From the NCBI RefSeq assembly GCF_010015445.1, contig NC_053133.1:7672309-7736308 (forward strand): a stretch of 64,000 nucleotides of DNA. The letters are read 5' to 3'. Below, one piece after another: positions 1-12,332 of the stretch. The stretch comes from Perca fluviatilis. Taxonomy: Eukaryota; Chordata; Actinopteri; Perciformes; Percidae. A model generated the notes under the pieces. That model had not been told where the DNA came from and did no database searches. It was given only the letters and a program-made list of their open reading frames with translations. Every line of letters begins with the position of its first letter. Within the stretch, counting starts at the first letter, position 1. Both the position numbers and the translations under genes were made by a program.

Positions 1-560
1 TGCAAAGGAAGTAATGAATCCAAACTGAATACAATCCTAAAAAAAAAAAATACCATCAATGCTCTGTCCAGAGCCAGCTGGACTCTTTGATGTTAGTTCT
101 TCTTACTCATCTTCATCTCTTTGATTTCTTTGGTAGCAAGAATTTTTTTGAATGCCATTTAAAGCTGCCAGCATGAAGAGTTGCTTTACATTTACTAATA
201 ATTCATGTCTGTCAGGTAAATAGCAAAGAATAGCTCCATAATTTTGCAGCCGTTTCTCTCCCTTGCTGGAATGCAAACTGGCTGCGGCTTAAGTGCTCGT
301 GCTTGTTAGCAGATATTTAGCGATGATAGTGTCTGCTGCTTGGAAGACAAGCCGGTCCCCTGCAGGGCCACGCTCAGTCTCCGCTCATCAATAGACCGGT
401 TCAAACCACAGCGCCACTGAAGATAGCAGAAGGGGAGATTTGCAATGTCAAAATATTGCTGTGGCATTTACAGGGAAGGTTTGTCTGCAGGGTGAAGGAA
501 GGTTTAGTTAACTAACTTATTGTGAAGGTAATCGAGCAGACAGGACTTTTTAGGAGACAT
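1..560. other. Unique non-coding DNA, nothing recognised
   Basis: No repeat ends, RNA gene or plausible exon were seen. The frames are short and lack family motifs. A short A-run lies near base 40. Confidence 0.5.
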
Positions 561-583
561 TTTTTTTTTTTTTTTTTTTTTTT
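561..583. repeat. Poly-T tract
   Basis: A run of 23 T. No retroelement body could be seen next to it, so it is listed only as a homopolymer. Confidence 0.9.
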
Positions 584-1510
584 AAAAGCCCCTTGGCTTC
601 CGCAGACATTAAAGGGAAGCTTCCTTGTGAAATCTTCCCTGATGTTTCCCATCCTGCTTCTTTTTTTCATTAAGGAGGCCATAATGCAGAGAGGAGAAGG
701 GGAGACTTGTCATGTTCTGCTGGAGGAGTTGTTTACAAGAACATAGCTTGCTTTTAAGGAAATTGGGGGCATGTGTCTGGGTCTCGACCATGTTCAGCGC
801 TATGGCCAGATCATTAGTGCGAATGGGATTTGACTCTCAGTTGAACTCAAGTTAATTTAACAGAACCCAAGTATGAACTTTTTGGAATAATGAACTAATG
901 AATTTCTGCTGAGTCAAAATGTGTCTGTAGATAAAGGAATGAATCATCACAAACGGATTTATTTTTTGTTGGCGGGGGGAGGGTCAAAGGAAGCAGATAC
1001 TCTTGTTTTGGTCAGCTATAAATACCAGGCACAATTAGTGTTCCATTCATTGTTCTTTATCCACTTTAGTAGCAGCAAATACTCTCAGGGGTGACAGATA
1101 AAGGAACATGGCTGACACACGGAGCAAAAGGACATTTAAGCTCTTTATTCAGGCCTGTTTTAATCAGCTCAGAGATTGGAGACCAAATCTCACTCTGTTC
1201 AACCCAGTTGCACAAGTGAAAGATGCTTATTAGAGTTACTCGGCTAGACATAATGCAAACAAGGGCATTGGAGATGTTTATAATGGTTCTTCAGTGCCAG
1301 GGTCAGTGTCCGCCTCAAATCAATCAGAGGAGTTTGAATCGAGGGAGTGCTTTACAAAGGGCGCATGCCATCATTTATCTTATCATTTGACGCTTTGTAA
1401 GGTTGTTTTGTAAGCAAATTGGAATGCAAATTTCATTTGTTTGCTTTTTTTTTTTTTCCCTCAAAGCTTTTCAGGCTGATTTAAAGCACTTATGCGTTAG
1501 CCGCGGCCAA

Positions 1511-1511
<1 letters not shown>
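584..1511. other. Unique non-coding DNA with an octamer motif
   Basis: No gene or repeat was recognised. Near 1424 there is a perfect POU octamer ATGCAAAT followed by TTCATTTG. The stretch 1310-1440 is evenly mixed in composition and free of known repeats. This would suit an enhancer, but there is no direct evidence. Confidence 0.35.

Positions 1512-1589
<78 letters not shown>
1512..1589. repeat. (CA)39 microsatellite
   Basis: An uninterrupted CA array of 78 bp. The cysteine/valine-rich or threonine/histidine-rich frames across it are artefacts. Confidence 0.98.
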
Positions 1590-1592
<3 letters not shown>

Positions 1593-2174
1593 GATAATGT
1601 TTTCTGGCATGAGAGAGCTGGACAAACCTGAGATGAATATTCTCCCTCCCCCGCCAGGTCTGATTTTCTCCCGGGTGTCGCGCAGCATGTGTGCGCAAAT
1701 CAATCAGGCCCCTTGTTCTAATCAGTCCCACTTATATCACCCTGCAAATAAATGACACCATTCAGGAGGAGAGATCAATAGGAGATAAGGTGAAAGTCTC
1801 CCCGCTTTCTGTCCACAGGGCACAGGGTTGGGACGAAAACTGGGGGGGGGGGAGGAACTCAGATTTGGCAGACTAAACTAAAATGGTTTATTCTTTTGTC
1901 TTGTACCTACATTGATTTGACTCTCAAATGCCACTCAATAACCACAGTTGAAGGACTCAGCATTTTAAGTGTGTGGGTGAGTGTATGAGGTAGGCACAGA
2001 AAGACCTTCATGGTGGCTTGCATGTGCTGTACAATGGGGGAGGGACAAATAATTGTCACTGCAATATATTGAGATGTATTCTCTTGCGATACCGTAAGTG
2101 TATCCTTTCCTTACTCCCAGCCATTGTTCTGCTAGAAATCCAGAAAATATCATTCACGCTTTTATTTGTTGTAG
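1590..2174. other. Unique non-coding DNA with a G-run
   Basis: No gene was recognised. An 11-base G-run lies at 1842-1852. Confidence 0.5.
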
Positions 2175-2732
2175 GGTATCTACTGCAGTGCCCTTCTTAC
2201 TAATTCTCCTAAGAGGACCATAAAACAGTTGCTACTAATCCAAAATGCTGCTGCGAGAATATTCACAAACACCAAGAGGAGAGAGCACATTGCCCCAATT
2301 CTCAAATCCCTGCACTGGCTTCTGGTTAAATTCCGAATCGATTTCAAGGCTTTACTTATTGCCTTCAAGTCTTTCAATGTTCTAGTCCCCAAATATATTG
2401 CTGACATGTTTATTGACTATGAACCTGGTAGGTGTCTCAGATCAGCAGGTACTGGTCAGTTGGTGGTACCCAGAGTTCTTTCCAACAGTGGTGAAACGGC
2501 CTTCAGCCATTATGTTGCCCACTGCTGGAATCAGCTTCCGCTGGATCTAAGGCAAGCACCAACTATAACCATTTTTTGTATTTGTTTTTAAACTATGTTA
2601 TGCCTTTTATAAAAATGCGTCTGTCTTTTTATGTATCTCAATTGTATATTTTTGTTGTTGTTTCTGCCTGTAAAGCACTTTGAATGACCTCTGTGTATGA
2701 GAAAGTGCCCTATAAATAAATTTGCCTTGCTA
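2175..2732 (+). mobile_element. L2-like LINE, 5'-truncated 3' end with decayed RT C-terminus
   Basis: From about 2181 an open frame (stop at 2589-2591) encodes the end of an L2/CR1-type reverse transcriptase ORF. It contains IQNAAARI, then HIAPILKSLHWL, then KYIADMF, then LRSAGTGQLVVPRV, and finally HCWNQLPLDLR. These are hallmark C-terminal blocks of fish L2 elements. The 3' UTR follows with AAAGCACTTTGAATGACC and a CCCTATAAATAAA tail ending at TTGCCTTGC. A stop at 2172-2174 and the lack of any fingers/palm region show ordinary 5' truncation. It cannot move on its own. The frame is unusually well kept for so short a relic. That suggests fairly recent insertion, not host use. Confidence 0.88.
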
Positions 2733-3469
2733 TGTGGCATTTCAGCCAGAACTACAGCCACAATTAAAGAACTACAATAAAAAAAAAACACATTGGCTCG
2801 AACATACACCTGTGATGTACAGCGGACATGATTGATTTAAAGGATAAGGCTGACGATATTCCATATTATATATTGCCAACAAATCCCATATAAAAAGACA
2901 AAACCGAAAATGTCTTAGTCTGGCTCTCAGTACTTTCAGACTTCCCTACCCTGTGTGTGGCACTCAGCCCCAAGCCCATGTGTTCTTACTGAGGCATAAA
3001 AGCATTGAAAACTGACCACATTAAGATCGTTTAATTTTTTTATAAAAGGCTAAGTAACTTCCTAAAGCACCTCGACACTGTAGTTTTTAGCCAATATAAC
3101 TCAAACCAGAGTAAACCATGTATTTGTTTGGGACTATTTTCAGTCGAGGATTAATAAATTACACATGCGGTGCTCTAGTGATTATTTACTGCAGAGGAGT
3201 ATGTGGAATCACCTCAGGATAAACTACAGTGCCTATGTTCATCATAATAAAGGAACATGTCACCCAGTGCAGCGCTGTGGCTCATTGATGTGCTTTTAAT
3301 AGTTTTTGGACAACCGATGGAGCTCTATGGCACAAAGGAATAATATATACTGTAGCAGCCTTTGTATACACAGTCAATACTCAGTAGGATCAATTCATTT
3401 TGGTCTTTTTATGGGATTTGTTTAAAATACGTCTATATCACAGGATTTATTCTTTAAAAATTCAACTTT
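2733..3469. other. Unique non-coding DNA, nothing recognised
   Basis: AT-rich DNA with no repeat ends, RNA gene or exon-like frame. Confidence 0.5.
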
Positions 3470-3560
3470 AGATTAGATTCAACTTTATTGGCATTGCACA
3501 TGTCACAATTACAGAGCAACGAAATGTAGTTAGTGTCTAACCAGAAGTGCTTAAGCAGTT
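3470..3560 (-). mobile_element. LINE 3' tail fragment
   Basis: The stretch ATTCAACTTTATTGGCATTG, then GAGCAACGAAATGTAG, is the reverse complement of a common fish non-LTR tail (CATTTCGTTG...CAATAAAGTTGAATC). Only the last 90 bases or so survive and no coding part is present. Confidence 0.7.
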
Positions 3561-3606
3561 ATTAAATAGCATGTGCTACAGTATGAATACATGAAATATG
3601 CAACAG

Positions 3607-3679
3607 TACATACATACATACATACATACATACATACATACATACATACATACATACATACATACATACATACATACAA
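3607..3679. repeat. (TACA)n microsatellite
   Basis: About 18 perfect tetranucleotide units. Confidence 0.97.
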
Positions 3680-5254
3680 CCTCCTGTATGCAAGCTGACA
3701 GAAATTCATGAACTCACAAACTATACGTGGTGACTGAACTTTCTTGACCCAACAACAACTTCTTAATAACATGACAGTAACCTATCTCTGGTTTTACTCT
3801 CTATTTCGATGTGACTCCTCTTTGACCCATGTGTTGTTCATACAGCACATCCTTCATCCTGCCCTCAGATTAAAGCATTCTGCTGACAAAACATAATGCA
3901 TCTGCTTCCCATTCTTGGAGTTCAATACAAGAAACCATCCCAGTATGTCATATTACATTGAATCTGAAGGTAATTTGTAATTGTTGCTGACTTTTTTCTT
4001 TGTTTCCTGTATGTTTATTACATAACATCGTTAAAGCTGAGGCACTCATAAAGAGCACTATTCGTCAGGATTATCTCTGCTTTATCTTGGAGACTGCACA
4101 TTTCTAACAGAAAGCCTTCAATACAACATGGGCATTTAGGGTCTCATAAAAGATCTATCAAGTTGCATTATGGGAAAAAACAGGATCCACTGTTTTTAGA
4201 GCTTGGGACTTCTGCTGCTTTTCATTTTGACCATTCTGTAATTTAGTCTGTCTCTTATGAGTCCCCCCAATCATGGAAGGGCATGTTGGTTCATGTTGTG
4301 TTGAACCTGATGAAAGCATTCCATTTTTATACTGATTTGTGTGCAAATGATGCAAATGATTCATGGAATGAATCATAAAATGAATGGAAACGGTAAGAAG
4401 TGCATTTTTAAAAAGCACTGTGTCCTACCTTTTTTTTTTTAATTTTAAAAGAGACAAACTTACTTCAAAAGGTGCATAATTGTTTCCTCATGTACTTTAG
4501 TGTGTTTACAATTTGTGGTTGTACTATTGTTCGCTATTGCTATTGCACAGCTTTTGCTTATGTTTGTGCACATGGCAAATAGTCAAAATGAATAGTAAAC
4601 ATGCATTTTAGTAAGCATGGCACGTACAGCTTGAATGAAGCTTTGATTCAAGTTGAAAACCACACTTGATTATGCATATGTTCAATCATCTTTGCAGGTT
4701 GTTTTACATTGTAATTGAAAGATAAGTAATAAATATGAGCCAAAGTGACTTGTTACAATGGTCATTCTGCGCGTCCCTGTTAATGTCCCCATCTGGTCAA
4801 CCTTTAGTTTTTTAGATGACCGGGCTGCCTGCTGAGAACCCCAACCACCTGCTGGGTGCATCTCTTCCAAAACAACCCAGCAGCCGTCCACCCTGCTCTC
4901 ACCCCCCCCCGCCTCCATGAGCAGTGAATAAAATATGCTGTGAGTCAGACAGAGTCCGAACCCTGGTCCAAGAGCCAGGCATGGGTTTGGTTATAAGAGT
5001 TGGTGGTAAGCCATAAAAGGGCAGGGATGAAACTCTGAGCAAAGAGGAGGTCTCTCCCTCATGATTCATGAATGACTAATCTTTAATGTAAGCCTCCTCA
5101 AACACAATTTATTTCATTATTCACTCGCTCAGTATGCAGCAGCTGGACTTTTGTGGCACCACACCCTCGATAAACTCTGTAGGGGAGGAAGAGGGCTGCG
5201 CAGTACTCGTGTGCTTTGTTATGGTTCAAAATGTTTGCTCTGAACTCATTTTTC
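3680..5254. other. Unique non-coding DNA, nothing recognised
   Basis: AT-rich, with a T-run near 4431 and a C-run near 4902. No repeat family or exon was recognised. Confidence 0.5.

Positions 5255-5320
<66 letters not shown>
5255..5320. repeat. (CA)33 microsatellite
   Basis: A perfect CA array, followed by an imperfect TACACATA edge. Confidence 0.97.
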
Positions 5321-5325
<5 letters not shown>

Positions 5326-5665
5326 ATATTTCTTTTGACTGGACAACAAAGCAGACACATGCTAGAGAGCCCAAACTGGATTTCCATGATTTAATGTGAA
5401 ATGATTGCTGAAAGACATTCATTGCAGAAATATTTAGAAGTGTATATATTTTCACCTAAATAACTTTGTGCAAAATTGTCCTCCTTTTTCTTATAGTTGA
5501 AAAGGAATTGTTATGTCCATCATCATGGGCTCATCATCATGTCATTATACCTTAATACAATACCTTAATACCTATACTGCTACTGTCAAACATTACAACA
5601 ATTAAACACATTTCTTATGAGACATCTCACTTCTATTCCATCTTTGTTAGGAGTCGCATATGCGC
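5321..5665. other. Unique non-coding DNA with small local duplications
   Basis: Near 5519-5575 there are short local repeats (CATCATCATG-type and two copies of ACCTTAATAC). Nothing else was recognised. Confidence 0.45.
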
Positions 5666-6013
5666 GGACTACTAGCCAGTCAGAAGCAGAGTATGAGGGC
5701 AAGCCCTGACAGTACCTAGGTAAGGACTACTAGCCAGTCAGAAGCAGAGTATGAGGGAGTGCCACGCTAGCAGCTAGGCGAGCATTATAACGTGTGTTAC
5801 AAAGTGACCACGTTTGTCTCTGAAGTAAAGGCTGGACTACAACAGAGCTGTTTGGAGCAGTTTGTGAACAGTGTTTTCTGTTGGAGATGGTAAGTCCCTT
5901 TGGGGGGGACTTTGGGCTTTTTCACTTTGTAAACCTATAACATGCACAAAAAAGATATATAACACAATAAAGGTAAGGGGGAAAAGCCAAAAAGCATAAT
6001 ATGAGCACTTTAA
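5666..6013. mobile_element. TTAA-ended MITE fragment with a tandem duplication at its inner edge
   Basis: A 34-base unit beginning GGACTACTAGCCAGTCAGAA occurs at 5666-5699 and again at 5724-5757, a period of 58 bases. To its right, AAAGGCTGGACTACAACAGA and AAACCTATAACATGCAC lead to AGCATAATATGAGCACTTTAA, ending in TTAA at 6010-6013. I recognise this as a common percomorph non-autonomous repeat. The opposite TTAA end is not visible, so the left side is truncated. There is no transposase. Confidence 0.6.
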
Positions 6014-6538
6014 GCCTTACCAAAAGTTTGAGATGTCCATTTACAGTCAAAATACTCTCAACAATCTGCATAGATTTGTCTCCATTAAAGTGGAATACTT
6101 AATCACACATCTCTTTTTGTGGAGAAGAGGCAATGTGGAAAACCCAATAAATAAAACATTCCACATATAACATAAACATGGAAGATTTTTAAAGATGAAT
6201 AAATCTCATACAAAATGAACCACCGGTCAAATAAACCAACAACCAGAAGTCATGTAATATGCAGTGTAATGATTGTAAAACGACTTCAGCTGCTTGTCTG
6301 TGTCACATCTATGTCTCGTGCAAAACAGTTTTGTTGCGGTATTTTACGAAACCCTTTCTGACGTGTTTTAAAAACTATTGCCTGTACTGAACATGTCAAT
6401 CTGGACACGCCCTCTGGGGTGATCAGAGTGTGTTTGTTTGGCTTTGCTGAGGCATTATTATTACCCTGGGTTCATCTTATCACTAATAAGTCATCATTTT
6501 ATATGGAAAACAAAAACAATGTTTGAAAAAGCATGCAT
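6014..6538. other. Unique non-coding DNA, nothing recognised
   Basis: AT-rich, with no recognised repeat or exon. Confidence 0.45.
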
Positions 6539-6915
6539 AGGTGCAGTAGGTAAGACTTATAAAACTAACTTTCTGTCATATTTGCTGAAACGGACCCTAT
6601 GTTCCAGTAGAACTACATGAAGCAGTTCATAAAAAAAAAAAAAATCCAGCTCCTCTGGCACCACCTACAGCCTGTAGTGCGATTTGCAAAAATCCACCGC
6701 TCCCTGTTCAGATGCACCAATCAGGGCCAGGGGGGGTGTCTAACTTTGTGTCAATCACTGCTCATGAACACGTATTCATTCTCCCTTGTGGGGGGAGGGG
6801 CTTAGGAGAACATTTTGGGCTTTAGCGGAAAGGGGGGAGGGGCTGAGAAGTTGTCGATGTTCAAATTTTTTTGGCTAAGTCCTGGATCTTCACAATCCTA
6901 CCTACGGCACCTTTT
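6539..6915. mobile_element. MITE with AGGTGC(A/C)GTAGGTA inverted ends
   Basis: The left end AGGTGCAGTAGGTAAGACTT matches the reverse complement of the right end (AAGGTGCCGTAGGTAGGATT). The body holds TCTGGCACCACCTACAGCC and ATGCACCAATCAGGGCCAGG, which I recognise as a recurrent fish repeat. At 377 bp it codes for nothing. The flanks show no clear target duplication. Confidence 0.7.
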
Positions 6916-7437
6916 AATCATAGCAACAAATATGCAATGTCCTGACATTAATTTTATATTTGTAACAAGGTGTAATCATTTAAGACTTTTGTATCGCATT
7001 GAAATATTCAGCTTTTGTCAACAATTGCCAGCAATACTACTTCATCATTCTATCATTAATGGACATCTCTAAAGATCGGTAGAGCTTCTTCTTTTGGGTG
7101 CTGTTTTGCTTTGAAACTTGGGGTAGGCTTTGACACTAAACTACGTCCAAAGGAAAATCTGATTACCTTTGAAAACTCCACCACAAACACATCACAAGCT
7201 AAGAGCAACCAACTTAGAAGGTTTTGTTTTAAAAACCGGTTTGCACACTGTACATTATACTGTACGAAATGGAGGAGAAGTCTGTTGAAGAGTGTAGAAA
7301 TAGCCATTCGTGAATATGGCGTGCAAATTTGGGCTATTTTGCTCCATCTTCAAGTGTTATTGAAAGGCATTGGGGGAAAATGTAGGAATCACCAACTAAA
7401 ACAGAAATAGTCATGTGATATCGTCAAAGGGGTAAGT
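6916..7437. other. Non-coding DNA, nothing recognised
   Basis: The open frame at 7111-7410 shows no domain and has no convincing splice context. Confidence 0.4.
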
Positions 7438-8092
7438 GAGCTTCCACAAAGCGTACCTCCTATGGAGACATTTTGATGCTAACAAGCCATCACCTCCCGT
7501 TAGTATTCCATTGACTGCCATTCATTTTGGCGCCACTTTGACAGCGAATAACTTTACATCTGAATCGACAAGACTCTATTTGTCCATTGTTTATTTCTAA
7601 AGAAACACGACAATGTATAAAAGGCCCATTACCTTGTACCTCACGTTATGGCTCCGTAGCAGACGTTTCTGTAACAATAGGCTAACGATTGTGTCATAAC
7701 CATGCAACTTTCTGTCGCACAGTAGACAAATTACCGTACAGTACAGGTGAAGCTCGCAGGCAGTTTCAACTTACATTAGCTGTTTAAGTTTAATTACTAA
7801 TGTTAACTAGCATTTTAGTAAGCAATAATTAGCCTGTGCCCATGTTATCTCCTTACATATACCTACGCTCTCCGTCTCTGTAAGATTGGGAATGATTGAG
7901 ATTTCTCTCGGCACAGCTACCAGAAGACTTCCAACTTTCAGACAGGTTGCTCACGTCACATTTACGTCTTCAAGCTCAGTTGGAGGCTGCGAAGTAATGC
8001 TCAGCCATCACCGGAAAAGTGCTTCTAATAGACTTCACTGGTCTCCATGGAAATCTACGGCGTTGCTTTGTCCATTAATTCTACTGTCTATG
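7438..8092. mobile_element. Interspersed repeat of about 0.65 kb with weak inverted ends
   Basis: The left end CAAAGCGTACCTCCTATGGA resembles the inverted right side (CAAAGCAACGCCGTAG...CCATGGAGAC). The interior includes GGCTCCGTAGCAGACGTTTC and AACTTTCTGTCGCACAGTAG. I recognise this as a recurrent percomorph repeat, probably a non-autonomous DNA transposon. The superfamily is not clear and the exact ends are uncertain by 10-15 bases. Confidence 0.55.
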
Positions 8093-8656
8093 GATATTAT
8101 TGCTGTTACCATTGCTATTGGTCACCCTTTACTGTCTGTCTGTGGGTTTTATAAAAAAAATTTAACATTGATGAGGCGATTTTGTCTGATGTAAATAGCT
8201 CAATGAAATGATTTCAAATAAGCCTTTTTTTTCATTTTCTGAAAAACAACAGTTTTGGACATACACGGATTTCCCCTGACATCACCATATTAAATAATTG
8301 TAACAACAGAAACAAATAGATGTGTAAAACCATCAAATGTGGAAGATGCATCCTTCCACTTCAGATTACCCAGTTTTAATCCTACTCTCCCTCCTGTTGT
8401 CATACGCTGGCCAGTTTATGTTCTTTGCCTCATTATGAGTATAGTTTTAAATAATTGATTATTTGGTGGATCCTTTCTTCTCCAATAAATAGCACTGTAG
8501 AAAACAACAGGGGTGAAGGTTTTACAGTGACGAATTAGAACCAATTACATTGTGAATCCATAGTATATACAGCATTGGGTAATTGTTGTTTCACTAATTT
8601 ATAATGCAGCAAGATATTGTGCAAAACAAGTCAAGTGAGGAGAATACAGTACAGTC
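8093..8656. other. Unique non-coding DNA, nothing recognised
   Basis: AT-rich, with no features seen. Confidence 0.45.
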
Positions 8657-8692
8657 TGTGTGTGTGTGTGTGTGTGTGTGCGCGTGTGTGTG
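8657..8692. repeat. (TG)n microsatellite, interrupted
   Basis: A TG array broken by CGCG near 8681. Confidence 0.95.
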
Positions 8693-11122
8693 CGTCGTCA
8701 AACACATGGCTGAGTGTGGGTAACCATACAATATAAGCTTCTTACTGTACATGAGCACAAGTGCAGCAAATGGTCAAACTTCCTGTCGATGAACAGTAGC
8801 GATTGTTAGATAACACAACAGGCTTGAGAGCTTTTTCTTGCTGACAGCCACTCAACGCTGCAAATGATTAGCTTCTATATACTGGAAGCGACACTAAACA
8901 CACAACTTTGAATTAACAAGGGATCTTTCTGCACAGCTTGAGTAATATCTGAAACCTCAACAGCTAATATCTGATTACAAATGTATAAATTAAGTGGTAA
9001 AAAAAGAGAGGGGGGGAAGCCAATTTGTGGAATGTGTAGCAGCCTAATGCCAAATGCAAAGTAATACATGTTAACAGAGAAAATAGAAAATAAATTAATT
9101 CCACTGAGTCATTTTTTATTCAGTTTTAACTCGGGGAGTTTCTTTGATCTGGATAATTTTGATCATGTAGCTGTTTAATCATAAAATAAGCCCTCGTTTT
9201 CTTACACGGCCTTTGGTGTTTTGCTTAATCCATCAAAAGAGGATTTGAAGCTATTGTTCAGAGCTGTAGCCACACAAATACTCTATTTACTCTTTGTATC
9301 AAAAGCAGTGTTTGTCAGATGAAATCGAAGTTTGTGAACTTTAAGTGTAATGGATATCAGTGCTGAAATTCCTCCACATGCTTTTACCCAGGAGGATACT
9401 TTGTCACTTTGGTTTTAAAGTTCTTCCCATGAAACCAGGCTGCAAAGGTCGAGCCCCATCTTTCTGACATCATTATTTCCTTGCATGTCCGGAGCACAAG
9501 GGGTAACGTGTGTAACGCTGGCTTCGGAGGGCTGGAGGGGGTGGGGAGGGCCTCTGCTCGGGGTGGGACCACAGAGGATGCCCGGCTTCTTTTCCCATGT
9601 TCTCCCCAGCCAATGAAAACACTGGAAAACGGCACGTTCCCATCGGCAAAACCCAGTGACACTGCGACCCCAGGAAAAGCGTGAGTAAATACCAAAGGCA
9701 AGGCCATGGGCTGCGGGCGGGGGGGTGATGTTGTCGGTGGATGTGAGGGGAGTAAAAGTGCTCTGAAATCTCTCAAACTTCCCCCATTGTGGATGTGGAA
9801 GCAGCACCTATTTAGGTAAGAAGGAAAAACAAAAAAATGTGCTTCATTGAGGTTAAATCCTTCATTAGGCTTTAAAAGCTCATTTATTTTCATTTTTTAA
9901 TCCCCTCTGTATTGCTTTTCTGGGGCTATCCACCTGTCAGATGCAATTTCATCCTTAACAAGGTGGACCTGGTTCAAGACCCGCAGGTGATACACGCTTT
10001 TCTTTTCATTATTTTTTTGTTTTTCCTTCTTACCCTAAATTTCCCTTTCTCTTGTTGTTTTGTCTACGGATTGATCATTAAGCATCTGTTGCAGTTAGAA
10101 TTTCAAACACCACTGATACCGAAAATAAAATGTAAGGTGACATACCAGTTATTGTTTGTCTGTGTTACCCAGACTGTGATAGCGTCATTTGTGGGTGACA
10201 CCAAGACACGACAAGAGTGTTGTGTGGCTCCTGTGAGTGAAGCATGTTTATTTCAGGCATTTGTTTATTCCAAGCCAGTCCGCAATATAGCAAACAACAC
10301 AATAAGATCTTAAAGTACTCATGATTGCGGGACTGAAAAGACCAAAATGACATCCAGATGTTTCCAATTACCCTTACCCCAGCCTTCGGTTTGTTTGTGT
10401 TACTGCAGTAATGTTGTAATCCTCCAAGTCCAAAAGCACACATACACTGATGACTGTTTGCAAATTGTAAATCTAAATGGGATAAATGCAATCTCATTCA
10501 TATGCTGCAGTAAGTGTTTCCGTAGGTGTCAGTAATAGACGATAATCCCAATTTATAGTTTATGCAGAGGCAGTGACTCTATATTTAACGAGATTGAAAA
10601 GCTTACTATGCTAACTCACTCATTTTAGCTGTGTGTACATTCAGCAGCAGTGTAGGCGTGTTTTGAAAAGGACTGTTGGTTTGGGATGTGTTTGCATGCC
10701 ATTAGTTAACTTTGAACACAGAATAGAATTGCAATGAGTGTGTGACTTCTTTGCTTTCAAAGAGAACATCCCGACAATTCAGACTGCACTCCAAGAGGAC
10801 CTTCCTTTCCTTGAGGCCATTCTCCATTATTCATAAAAACTGTAAATACTCTTCTTTTAAAGCCAAGCATTTTACATACTTTGTATATTTGTAAACAGTT
10901 CAGGGACCTCAGAGAATGACAAAATATTATTCAGCGTCCTCATACGAACTTTACACCAAATGGTTTGCATGCTTGCCAGGTCAGAACAATTTGGAGGTTG
11001 CCTGAAGTATTGAAAACATCCCACGCCTAATAGTACCAACACTGGAATTACAACTTCATATCTTTCTCACTTTTTGTGGAAGGGAATACAAACTAAAATA
11101 ATACTACAGCTATTGTGTATGT
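8693..11122. other. Long unique stretch with a GC-rich patch at 9480-9760
   Basis: No repeat ends or exon could be supported. Bases 9480-9760 are GC-rich, with G-runs at 9717-9726, and permit long overlapping minus-strand frames (9384-9893, 9415-9807). These frames have no domain or splice support and look like by-products of base composition. They could mark a regulatory or non-coding transcribed patch. Confidence 0.4.
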
Positions 11123-11450
11123 CCTTAAACCAATCACAAACGCCATGTGCGGCACTAAGCGCCAGACAGAGCCCCGGTGTCGCTGCAAAATAGCTTCGGG
11201 AAGGAACTTGTTTTGGTGGAACATGTGCTCATTTGGTTGTTGTTGTTGTTTTAGTTGTGCAGATAGAAAACTCAGATTGGACAATTAGTCTAGCTAGCTG
11301 TCTGGATTTACCCTGCAGAGATCTGAGGAGCAGTTAGCCAAAGTCTTTGAAATTCCAACACAAAGAAAGCTGAAGGTAAAGGACATGCGGCCGAAAAGAG
11401 GGCCATCCGGCACCTGAACAATCCCGGAAATGGGAGGTCGTGGATATAGA
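11123..11450 (-). mobile_element. TAGTCT-family MITE, copy a (end-truncated)
   Basis: On the minus strand it carries the family landmarks: a GATTGGTTTAAG block, the GGAAGGAACTTGTTTTGGTG region read on the plus strand, CTAGCTAGCTGTCTGGATTT, the AACACAAAGAAAGC block, and an ATATAGACC end that corresponds to the TAGTCTATAT terminus. The palindromic end is missing, and the copy abuts copy b directly. It is non-coding. Confidence 0.75.
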
Positions 11451-11655
11451 CCTATCTCCACAGCGCTGCGGAGTAAGGTCTGGCTACACCACACATACAT
11501 TCTGGGATAGGAGAAAAAAACGCTCTGGGTTGTTGGCATTTCTTTAAACCAATCACAATCGTCTTAGGCGGCGCTAAGCGCTGGACGCAGCGATGGTGGC
11601 TCTGCAAAATACGGTAGTCTTGGGAAGGAAGTTGTTCTGGTGGAACATTTGCACC
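11451..11655 (-). mobile_element. TAGTCT-family MITE, copy b (half element)
   Basis: It begins inside the family palindrome (CTCCACAGCGCTGCGGAG, then AAGGTCTGGCTA) and runs through ATTTCTTTAAACCAATCACA to the AGGAAGTTGTTCTGGTGGAA block, where it stops. Copies a and b lie in the same direction, head to tail. Confidence 0.72.
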
Positions 11656-12029
11656 CCGCAAAAAAAAAACTCCACATACAATATTAAATGAAGTTAGCTG
11701 TTCACAGAATACAGTACCGTGAGCTATTTAAAGTAGCAGGATACATGGTTAAACGTCATTTGCTCTTACCAGTGTATCACTGTGTGTACTTTTTCCATAT
11801 CAAAACATCCCAGTTAGGTAAACATAAACTTTGTAAATATTTACAATCAATCCCCTAAGGAACCAAGCAGGCCTGCCTTGTTGTAAATTTTCTAACAAAA
11901 TTTATAATTTTCTGCGAGCAGCTTGCTAGCTCAACGTTATTTGTTTCCCGAAGTGAACAGAGTTTGAGAACGGGGGAGGGATATTTGGCGCGTGAGCCAT
12001 GCGCAGAATGTCAGGCAATAATCCTGGAA
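11656..12029. other. Probable repeat-derived DNA, family unknown
   Basis: The end of this stretch (TGGCGCGTGAGCCATGCGCA, then AATGTACTTCCGTTGATCCA) looks like a known type of fish interspersed repeat, but I could not define two ends. The rest is AT-rich. Confidence 0.3.
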
Positions 12030-12332
12030 ATGTACTTCCGTTGATCCAGACTACCTCTTCCTAATGTCACGAAGATGCTGGAACTCCTCTTTGACACTCG
12101 CAATAAACACACCACCCCTTATTGCCACACTGTTATAAAACAGGAAGCCAATGGAGACGGCAGCAAGCTTTAAGTACCTCGGCATCATCCTGGACAATAA
12201 ACTGAACTTTGATCATCGCATCACTAGTCTATATTCACGAGGACTATGGTTAACTGCTCCTCAGATCTCTGCAGGGTAAATCCAGACAGCTAGCTAGACT
12301 ATCTGTCCAATCTGAGTTTTCTGTTGCACGAC

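Noticed and set aside
3607..3679. Direct repeats resembling a CRISPR array
   Set aside because: It is a perfect tetranucleotide microsatellite without spacers, in eukaryotic DNA.
9384..9893. Overlapping minus-strand frames of 169 and 130 codons
   Set aside because: The region is GC-rich, two frames are open at once, and no domain, splice signals or start context support a gene.
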